29,355 bases of DNA from Plantago elongata (taxonomy: Eukaryota > Streptophyta > Magnoliopsida > Lamiales > Plantaginaceae). Under the pieces are notes generated by a model that searched no databases, was not told the DNA's origin, and saw nothing but the letters and a program-made list of their open reading frames with translations. Position numbers and translations under genes: made by a program. Below are positions 20,654-29,355 of this stretch, piece by piece. The stretch covers positions 1 to 29,355 of the forward strand of contig JAYMSP010001726.1 in assembly GCA_036897095.1 (NCBI GenBank), in the 5' to 3' direction. How positions within the stretch are numbered: the stretch's first letter is position 1; every line of letters starts with the position of its first letter.

Positions 20654-23396
20654 TCCGTCGCAATGATAATAATATTGGAGTGATTAGTCATTCATGAGAG
20701 TGATAAGAGAGTATGTGGTACCATGCAATGGATGATATTATTGTCAGAGCTATTTTTGTTGCTAATAGAGCAACACTTAAAAATTCCAAACAAGCCATAA
20801 GTAGTAATTAAAATAACTCACATCCTTTAATTTTATTTATGTACATGTTATTAAATTGAAGCAATTAATTTTTTTATTATTGGTAGTATCCTACATTAGT
20901 AACAGAGCATATCTCATCTCTTATTTTTTTCCTCCAAGACTAAATATCGGAAGAACATAAGCAAATTATGTGCTTGGTGGAACATTGATACTCAAATTGC
21001 CCGGCTAGAATTTGTACGAACAATTACAAAGAAAAGATGAACACTTATAACCAACAATGATGTAACCTTGTAAGGTATATGGGTACATAGATTTTAATGA
21101 GTTTTCTTTTGCTATGTTTAGTTTTATTGTAGAAGATCGATCTAGCAAGTAGCAAGCTAGCAAAAAAATTCTACTGTCGAGCCTTATAATTAATTTTCAT
21201 TTATAAAGAAAATAAGAGGAGATAATTTGTGATACGAATGTAGTATAGTTATAAAAATAAAGAATTAATGAGATGTAATTTTTTTATATTGTTTTAATTA
21301 ACTAACATGTACAAAAATAAGTTAAAGAAGGTGTCAGTTATTTTAATTACTTACTCAAGGTTTGCTTGAAGTTTTTAATTGATGTTCTGTTAGCAATAAA
21401 AATAGTTCTGCCCTATGCAATATGTCACATGATTTAGAAGGCTATAAAGGGTACAGGATGCACAAGTTAATGAAAGGTGAAGAAGAATGGTCTAACTCAA
21501 TCCGGCCATTTCATTATTTGTGGCTCACATGTATGATGTACTATTATATTGACGAAACAAGAATGACCTACGTTATAACACATCTCATAAATTATTATTA
21601 CTAATCATCTGAACTAAGTTAATACATATTCTTAGGTTTCGTGATATGACACTAATGGAGCATGAAATGGTATATAAAGTGTGGTATATATGAATTGGAG
21701 TAGTCAATTCCATCGTCAAGTCCTTTGTCCAAATGTCACATATGCACGATATGAAAAGATAACAATACATTAAATGTTACGGGATTACAACAATTTATTT
21801 ATGTATGTTTAAAGGGTCATAATTTCCAATGATTCAAAGTAAAAGAGACGTGAATTTACGTCTCTCATCTTATAAAGTGTGGTGTATGCACAAAATATGA
21901 AATTTGAATCGTGTAAAATGTTCCCAAAAATTTCCAAAATTAGGTCATATCATAGTAGTGTAGAAGGAAGTATGATCAACTACAAGGAAAGCAAGCACAC
22001 ATACTTGCATATGTACTTGGGTGGGCCCCACTATCAATTTTATCTCCACTGGCAGTGTCTCCTGAAAAGGTGATTGAGATATAGCAAAGAGAATGGACAT
22101 TTATGCATATCATCACTAAAATTAAGTGCATATAATGTCTACAACACAATTGGCTTCTATATCCTATTTCCTAGGACCTACCATTGATCAATGCTTCTAA
22201 ATTTCTGCGGTCATATTTAATTCAACATCAAATTTCATATTTTTATACCATACCGTATATTAAATCTATACTAAAGCAAATATAGCATAACATGTTTAAT
22301 AACGTAGTTAATATTTATATGTATAATGTATGTAGATTGAAGACACCGTATTGGCAGCATCTTGCAGATACAGTCTATCATACAAGTTTGTTTTGTTTGT
22401 ATGATGAAATGGTTTTCTAATACAACGATGTAGTATAAAAATCCAGTAGAATTAAGGCTGAGCTTTTGACCAGTCTTACTTATATTTTAATAAATTAATT
22501 GGGTAATATGTTAGTTTCACGAACCAACACATTGATTGTTAATTTTAATTTAAACAAAATTGTATCTATTAAATTATAGTATAGAGTTCGTATGTATTAT
22601 TCTAGAGAAGAAAATGAGACATCTAATTAATATGAGTAACATGTGTGAATGTCATTCTCAATTCTTTGACTAGAATTCAAACTTTTAGGCCGTTATAATT
22701 ACTAAGAAGGCGTTCATTTATACTTGGGTAGGTTTTCATTTCATTTTTATACTGATTTCACTATTCAGAGCTAAAATCCAGAATTATGACCCCATAAATT
22801 AAATAATGGTACTTATTCCTTGTCGGAACGAAACTCAACTACCTCCATGACCTTATCATAAATTAATAGCGTGATGACAAGAAGATTCGAGACGAAAAAC
22901 ACATATAGCTAGATAGAGGGTAGCTAGCTTCAAGTAATTGATTGGAGTATTATATTGGACATACATACAATGATAAACAGTCACTTGAATGTAACTCATG
23001 AAATATTGTACAACACATGATATAATTTCATCTTTTAGGCTTGCAGCAGACATGAAATTTAATTAGTGGAACCCAACCTTAGCAAGTTAGCATCCTATGT
23101 AGTACATTCCACAATAATAATTACAAACTATTTTACTGCACGCAGTTAGAAATTCCAACTTTTCCATTTAGTTTTTTAAACTTAAAACTACGTGTTAGTC
23201 ATGATCGAAGTTATACTAAATGTAGTGATGATCTGTACACATAGTTCTTGATTTGCAACGAAATCTTACATTCAAAATACGATTCAGTTAATAAACTTAA
23301 GGTATGAATTTGTATATATACATAAATCATTTTCCCAATAAACTACCTGCTATGCATTTCAAATGCTCAAAGTTTAAACGTAATGGCATCCCTCAT
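20654..23396. other. Gene-free AT-rich region
   Basis: No open frame with a family signature, RNA gene or clear transposon end was found on either strand. The inverted repeat at 21844-21865 is listed separately. Small open frames here (for example 21422-21604, 21879-22073 and 22856-23053) look random. Confidence 0.55.
21844..21865. repeat. Short inverted repeat
   Basis: AGAGACGT and its exact reverse complement ACGTCTCT are separated by GAATTT, giving an 8-bp stem and 6-nt loop. No T-run follows and no neighbouring gene makes use of it. Confidence 0.6.
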
Positions 23397-23570
23397 AAAA
23401 GGGGAGGACCAAGTAGGGTGGAGGGGCGTTCGCTCCCCGCAAAGTTTGAAGAATTTCATTTATAGATAATAATTTTTAAATTTAAAATTTCATTCCTTTT
23501 TTTCCACCCAAATACCCATATCAAATGATGCGTCCTTTCGCACCCCTATTACGGCCCTGCATTTTAAGCA
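23397..23570. repeat. Short non-autonomous repeat, same family as 11533-11590
   Basis: It starts with AAAGGGGAGGACCAAGTAGG and GGCGTTCGCTCCCC, has an AT-rich middle, and ends near CGCACCCCTATTACGGCCCT. The GGGG(C)GGACC-type start and GGCCCT-type end, with an AT-rich core of about 120 bp, resemble a widespread class of short plant repeats. The ends are too diverged to prove inverted repeats. Confidence 0.45.
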
Positions 23571-24569
23571 CATGCAAATGCTAGTAGACTGCATTAGAAC
23601 TTAAACGCTCAATATAGTGAAACTGTTGGTCGATCAGTAGATTAATTTCCAGTACTTAAAACTAGTCATACTAGGTTGAAAAATGGACAAGCAAGCTGAA
23701 AACAAGCAACTACGATTATTAAGAATATACTACTACTAGTACGTAGTACTAATTCCAAGATGAATAGAGGTGCACGTGAGATGAGATTAATCTAATGAGT
23801 TATATATCGAGATTAGCAAGTCAAAATAGGTAACGTTGATTAAATTAATTAAAGGAGTGATCTAAGAGAATTAAAGATGAGTAGTAATGGCAGGCAAAGC
23901 CACCTAGAGAAAAACAGTGTATAACACTTTGACTGGCGAATGATATTGATGTTTCCAAGAGTGCACGAATGTGTGTTTAAAGTAATGTTATCAGTTACTA
24001 CAAGTCTACAACTATTGACTCTTGCAATTTTGTGTTGTTTTTCTCTATGCAGATGGATGCAATTTTATTGTACAATATCATATCGTGTCTTCAAAATATT
24101 TCATTTTCCATTCATGGATTTTTGTATCATCTCAAAACATTTGTGCCTCCTCATTTGGGAATTCCTAGATTTGGACCACAATTCTTGTTACAATTTTTTT
24201 GTTTTCAACTACTTGTTTTCTTCTTTCTATTGGCTATTTACTTCTTTCTAATTCACTTGTACACGCTAGCTAGCTACATATCATGTATGTCTATTGCCAA
24301 ATTAATCCTCTTGCTCTGCAACTAGTCATTTTCAAATTTGATCTACTTTATGCTATTATGGGCTTAAAGATATTTGCGTGTATATATCGAATACTAATTG
24401 AATGTTTGACGAAGGATTACAATCGACTTTAATAGATTCATTTATCTTTCACATTATGTTTCTCTCTTGGTTCCATCCATATGCATCATTGTGTGTTTTA
24501 CTCCCATACAAATTCCTCGAAATTTGAAGGTCTTGGCTAATTTAAGATTGTACTCTGTTCAACTGAAAA

Positions 24570-24620
24570 TCACTTCAGTTCAGTTATAATTGATACCTTA
24601 CTTCAGTTCAGTTCAGTTCT
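24570..24620. repeat. CAGTT-type short tandem repeats
   Basis: CTTCAGTTCAGTT occurs, followed about 20 bp later by CTTCAGTTCAGTTCAGTTC. Clustered short motifs like this are sometimes subterminal repeats of DNA transposons, but no element ends were found around them. Confidence 0.5.
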
Positions 24621-25113
24621 ATAAATTTCAATTGAAGAGAACACAACCTAATTTGGAGCTTGCACAATACCATTGAGCTAGGTAGTGCGGACAATTGATT
24701 CCTATAGCTGCTTTAGAGTGAGACATATAGACATTGTAATTAGTCGCAACATTCTTGTACTCTCTGTACTTTTTTCCCAGAGCATTAATAAAATATAAAA
24801 TTGCCCATTATAAATAAAATAATTGCCAATACAATTTCTAGTTTAAAAAAAATCATAAATGTATGTAACCTAATGTGTATTAAATGCAATAGTTTTCTAA
24901 ATTTTAATATATTCGTGCACCATATAGGTTGGTAACCACTTGTTCCCTGCAGTCATGTGATTGTTTGCTCAATTTCTTTTGACAGCATGTGTGATGTAGG
25001 GCTGATATTTGTGACATGTTAGGAGTAGTGTTTCTCTTGAACTTGAAAAGAGTAAGCTTACCCCGTATCCAGGCCCTTGCTATTTCTCAATTGGGACGAA
25101 TGATCACGACCCT

Positions 25114-25148
25114 AAGGGAGTGGGCTCCGGCCGGGGAGCCCCTCCCTT
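25114..25148. repeat. Stable GC-rich hairpin
   Basis: AAGGGAG-T-GGGCTCC pairs with GGAGCCC-CTCCCTT around the loop GGCCGG, giving a 14-bp stem with a single bulged T. It stands out in surroundings that are about 70 percent AT. No T-run follows and no flanking gene is seen. Confidence 0.75.
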
Positions 25149-27387
25149 CACACTTTACAAATAATGAGAACTTCACTTATACTCATTAAATCCTCATGGA
25201 CTTCATTTTATTTTTTCGAATATTTCAATAAAATTTGTTACACCTTACCTTTAACTTCTTGAAATATGATTGCCCTCCTAACAATTATTTACAACTTTAG
25301 AGAGTACTATATACAACTTCACCATCCATGATCACTTATTTATTAACTTTTATTTAGTTTCTATTCCACTTTCATTATCTTCACGTTCTTTTTAACAACC
25401 TAACACGCTTATACTATATCATAATATATATTTTACTACATACCTAATCTTTCGGGACAAAAATAAAATCTACGTACCGACTATTTTCAGTACAATGTGC
25501 ATTTCGTTGGCATATGATCATACTACATTATATGCTAGTAAATGTTGGAAAAAGAAAAAGGTCAGACAAATATAATCTCAAGAAAGTGATCTGAAATAGT
25601 GTCTGGGATTTCTGGCAATAGTATATGCAGATGTGTATCCACCATCTCATACAGAAAAAACTAAAAAATCTACCAACACCTTTCTTCTAAACTTAATATT
25701 CTATGGAGAAAAACTCATAAGTTGGATTTTGAGTGACAATCAATAAATTTGCAAATTATCTTAAGTCAATATGAATAAATTGAAGTTGGAGAATTAAATA
25801 ATTGAGTTTATAAACACTAATCTTGCAACTTACTAGTTTCAATTTTTTTTTTTTTTAAGCATATACCTGATGCTGTAAGAACAGATTCGTACGTGTCAAT
25901 GTTAAATCAATCGACTGAAGAAAGTAATGACTAATCCTAGTACTTGTTTCACAGCTTGTTTTACTAGACATTACTCATTAATAATAAGTTTGAACACAAA
26001 TTAGCATGCAATTGGTGCAAGAGTCGGTGTGCAAGAGCAAGACAGTAGACAGAGTGTACTGAGTAGAAAAGGACTGGACTTATAGAGACTGAAGAAGAAC
26101 AAGTCCGTTTAATTTACTTTCACATTAAATATTATAATACTGACAAAAATATATAAAACTCATTATTGCAGTCTCAATATCAGATACTCCCTCTACTTTA
26201 TGTTACTATCCATTCGACTATATAAATGCTGGTTTTCGAATAATTCTCCAAAAAATATCACACTTATTTTTAAAGTACACTGTTCAGATAGCAATATGAC
26301 GTCATTGCTAATTTATTTTCATCTGCTGTTTTGCCTCCTGTTACCTGTTCGATAGTGATTTTTGCTGCTCTTGTTCCATGCTTTTGCTCTCCACATGAAG
26401 CTTTTGAATTTCCTCAATCATTTCAGTTTCACGCGACTTTACGTTACATATTTAGCTACAAATTAATATTACGTTAACTTCACGCGGTTTTAATATATTT
26501 GCATTATTACTTAAACATGAGTAATAGCTCAGCTAATTTGTATGACAGGATGTATTTTTTGTCCAGAAGGAAAAAAGAATAGTGAGTTTTCCAAAAATGG
26601 TAAAGCACAATGCATACATATCTGAGTAGCTCAGGTGTAACAGGGTAACCCTTGAGGCAATATAATTGTAGTAGTCAAAGAATCCATACCATATATGACC
26701 AAGTAATAATGAATATCAAGTAATAACAAAATGGATGGGTATAAATAATATCTTTTCTTGTTGTGAATTGCAATTGCTATAAGATCAAAGATTACTTTTG
26801 CTCAACTTTTCAGAAAATGTCACAACCATGTTATGTTAATGGTAATTTGATAGGAACAGATAAATCTTTGATGAGATATGACCCAGCAGGTTTTCTACTG
26901 CACTAAAAGTAACATGTGAAGCAATGGTCCATACCATTACATGATACAAACCACTTCATTTAATCAAACCCTTCACCTTTATTGCCAATTCTGTGTCCTA
27001 ATTTATATGCAGTTATAATTGCCTTCAGCATACTGTGAAATTGGTTGAATCTCATGACTGTTTTATTCTTTGTTTTTCCAGTTATATACCATGGTTGTTT
27101 CATCTCATTAATTACTTTTCAACACTTTTCAACTAATTTCAGTGTTAGTATACTAATTTGACTCTCCCTATCCAGATTGTGAGTACACATCTACCAAGTA
27201 TGATACATTCATACAATAATTTCGACAATGGGACGCGATTAATTATGCATCTCTCACTGTACATTATGGGGCGCACTGTTGCAGTTGGGGTCTCAGTACA
27301 AGACTATAAGATATCACCAATTCCTATAGGACATGGACCCTAGAACTTATATGTGATATTAAGTGCAAATTGAGGGCTGAAGAAAGT

Positions 27388-27433
27388 AGCTTGAGCATGA
27401 TATTTTCATTAGCTTGAGCATGATATTTTCATT
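27388..27433. repeat. Perfect 23-bp tandem duplication
   Basis: The unit starting AGCTTGAGCATGATATTTTC and ending ATT occurs twice without mismatch (27388-27410 and 27411-27433). Its perfection implies a recent slippage or repair event. Confidence 0.9.
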
Positions 27434-27542
27434 AATTTGTCTTGAATGGAGAGAGTACATATCTGCAAATTATTAGTGCATGTGTTGTGAATTCGTCAAA
27501 AATGAAAATATAAATTTTTATTGAGTTTATGTGACATATAAT

Positions 27543-27610
27543 CAGAACCGGTCCAGACCCAATGCAAAATGTTCAACTGCATGGGGCCTCGTTTATCCTA
27601 GGGCCCCAGG
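27543..27610. repeat. GGCCC-rich transposon-like remnant
   Basis: AGAACCGGTCCAGACCC followed by GGGGCCTCG and AGGGCCCCAGGCCCAG is much more GC-rich than its surroundings. It resembles end regions of dispersed plant repeats with GGGCCCC words. A possible partner phrase GAGGCCCTC occurs at about 28207. The element boundaries are not proven. Confidence 0.35.
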
Positions 27611-28496
27611 CCCAGTCAACAACCATATACATAGCACATATGATTAACTTACCAAATTAATTCATACTATTCATCTTTGATTCTTATTCTATACTTCCTC
27701 TGTTTTAATTTTTTTTAAATTGGAAGTATGTTTGCAATTAGCGAATTACAAGTATTACTTAATTTAATACTTTATTTGATCATCTCTTCTAATTGTTCTG
27801 ATTTTTTCCGCGCAAGCTATTACAAAAACCTTTTAACTGTTTTGATACCTTTTTCCCAATTTTCTCATTAGTAGTTCTGGGGACATAGCCATTTCAATTT
27901 CAAACTATTTCTTCTGCTTTTTCTAGATGCTTATTATTTAATCAAGTTGAACTCGTATGAGTTATATCACTTATCGTGTATTGTTTAATATTCAAGCATA
28001 AATGTACTATGTATGTTTATGTATTTTTTATAATACACTTAATATAATGATATCTTTTATAGAGAATTGATCTCTATATGGTTTAATTTGAGGTAGGCCG
28101 TGATATGAATATTGAATTTCTTTGGCATGTGCATATTTTATTATATATATAAAATTAATATTTTTAATTTTTATTATTTATTCGGGGTTATATTTAAAAA
28201 TTCGTATGAGGCCCTCACATTTTTATAGTCAAGGATTCATCGACTATATTTTCAAACTGAGAATTCTAGGTCTGAGATGTTTATTCGGGTACGATCAAAG
28301 GAGTAGAAAATAAGAATAAAAAAGTAAGTATCCTGAGTCACATCGGCCATGTAGGAAACATGTGAAGAGCTAGCTAGGTGGAAGGTAAGATGGGAACTGT
28401 TCCTTGTCTGATTATACATAATAATATATAGTGAGATTCCAAATTTACATAACTTTGGTGAAGAAAAAGTCAGTAACTGCAGTTTCAAAAACAAAG

Positions 28497-29355
28497 ACTA
28501 TGACTATCTCTAATAGTGACGGACAACGACGCATTGTCGTACATTTTATTTTTGTAGTGATGACGCATCGTCGTCACGTCGTGAATGCCACGTCATTTTT
28601 TATTTTATTTTCATTTACATATTATAAAATTGTTCAGAAGGTGAAATTAATCAAATTGTATTTTATTAAAGACGTTTAATAATTTATTGAGATAAAACAA
28701 ATCAGGAATATATTACAACATAGTGTGAGAAATTAAAATCGGACGAAGATAAAATTCAACAAACAGACAACACACCACATCGAAACTAATCAAACACACA
28801 ACCTCGACTGGAGAAGACTCATCTTCATTGTAGCCTCAAAATATGTTCCATTAAGTCGTTTGTTAGCTGGGTGTGCGTGATTAAACTATGCATCCGGCGT
28901 AAATTGGTCATGTATTCCGGGATAATATTTATTGCAGACGGTGCCCAACGGATACGAACTCCATCAATAAGATCCGGCACATGCTTACGGGTATCTTATT
29001 CGAGCTGTTCAATTTCTTCGTTTGTTGTGGAGTGTTATGCAATAATTCATAATCTTGCTGAGAATGTTTTTGTTGTGCGCAAGTGCCGGATTTCGTATTA
29101 TTGCAAACCGTGTTTTCATAACTCCGAAAGCACGTTCCACATCTTTGCGGCATGACTCTTGAAGCTCAGAGAACTTGCGTTGTTTGTGAGTTACCAGATT
29201 CGGGATGGCAGGAACAAACGTAGCCCAAGATGGGTAGATCTCACCGGTTAGATAGTAAGGCATGTTGAATTGATGGCCATTCACCTCAAATTCGACCTGA
29301 TGGGCCGTGTCGTTAAGGATATCGTCGAACACCGGTGAACGTTGCACGATTGATA
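28497..29355 (-). mobile_element. Partial PIF/Harbinger transposon, cut by the window edge
   Basis: The right part encodes a broken PIF/Harbinger transposase. The left part (28497-28680) is non-coding, with ATCTCTAATAGTG and repeated GACGCAT(T/C)GTCGT phrases plus GCCACGTCA, which resembles the terminal and subterminal regions of such elements. The probable left terminus lies near 28500. The other terminus is beyond 29355, so inverted repeats and target duplication cannot be checked. Confidence 0.65.
28825..29355 (-). pseudogene. PIF/Harbinger transposase, C-terminal part, frameshifted
   Basis: From the window edge to about 29010 the minus strand encodes a stretch with RSPVFDDIL, MPYYLTGEIYPSWATFV, then RKDVERAFGVMKTRFAIIRN and a final MNYCITLHN. 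This is the conserved C-terminal half of plant Harbinger-type transposases (plant transposon protein family), whose Glu in KDVERAF is the likely last residue of the DDE catalytic triad. The frame then ends at a TGA (29009-29011). The family-typical tail continues in another frame (DLIDGVRIRWAPSA, then RRMHSLITHTQLTNDLMEHI) to a TGA at 28825-28827, with one extra TAA at 28996-28998. One frameshift and one nonsense codon therefore break the gene. The N-terminus lies outside the window. The element is unlikely to make active enzyme unless the breaks are sequencing errors. Confidence 0.88.

Larger units (their letters stand above)
23571..28490. other. Gene-free region with scattered small repeats
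   Basis: Nearly 5 kb without a recognisable gene. It contains CAGTT-type short repeats at 24570-24620, a GC-rich hairpin at 25114-25148, a T-run at about 25845-25856, a 23-bp tandem duplication at 27388-27433, and GGCCC-rich remnant sequence near 27543-27610. Open frames such as 23940-24325 are hydrophobic low-complexity translations of T-rich DNA. Confidence 0.55.

Noticed and set aside
23940-24325. Two overlapping hydrophobic open frames of about 100 codons
   Set aside because: Translations of T-rich DNA with no family signature, no promoter or splice context, and two frames open at once.
26184-27457. TACTCCCTC at 26184 and GAGAGAGTA near 27449 as Stowaway-type ends 1.27 kb apart
   Set aside because: Only about nine bases match and the inner sequence diverges at once. 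The distance is long for such an element and the TA flanks are uninformative. A similar TACTTCCTC near 27691 shows that the motif occurs by chance or as scattered relics.

Overview
The window is eukaryotic nuclear DNA from a flowering plant, almost certainly a eudicot. It is AT-rich, its genes have GT-AG introns, and it carries plant-specific families: an arabinogalactan peptide, a WIP-type C2H2 zinc-finger factor, a coiled-coil NBS-LRR relic, a plant PIF/Harbinger transposase and a Helitron-like end. I cannot name the species from sequence alone. There are no bacterial features such as operons or CRISPR arrays.

Layout. (1) 97-1990, minus: the C-terminal leucine-rich-repeat half of an NBS-LRR resistance gene, decayed by several frameshifts and a nonsense codon. 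(2) 2000-3650: gene-free, with a tRNA-derived fragment, a near-perfect 25-nt palindrome and short tandem repeats. (3) 3797-3988, plus: a complete single-exon 63-residue arabinogalactan peptide with a clear TATA box. (4) 4951-7917, minus: a complete five-exon Makorin-type RING/CCCH E3 ubiquitin ligase (441 residues). (5) 8636-9972: a non-autonomous PIF/Harbinger-like element with TAA target duplication and a G-rich core. (6) 10336-12050, minus: a two-exon gene, assembled here by splice logic, for a 151-residue Cys/His protein that resembles a divergent CHORD zinc module. Its promoter has three site-II-like TGGGCC/T boxes. (7) 13340-15862, minus: a complete three-exon WIP-domain zinc-finger transcription factor (312 residues) with a TATA box upstream. 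(8) 16000-28490: about 12.5 kb without a recognisable host gene. It holds a Helitron-like element (about 18857-19676), a 40-bp tandem array, a terminal-inverted-repeat element (19874-20653) and several smaller repeats and hairpins. (9) 28497-29355: the partial, broken end of an autonomous-type PIF/Harbinger transposon with a pseudogenised transposase.

The four intact genes share no pathway and are ordinary neighbours: cell-surface glycopeptide, ubiquitin ligase, conserved small zinc protein and developmental regulator. All but the AG peptide lie on the minus strand. The rest is a typical plant intergenic mosaic of decayed DNA transposons. I found no clear new multi-gene system. The least familiar item is the CHORD-like small protein gene.
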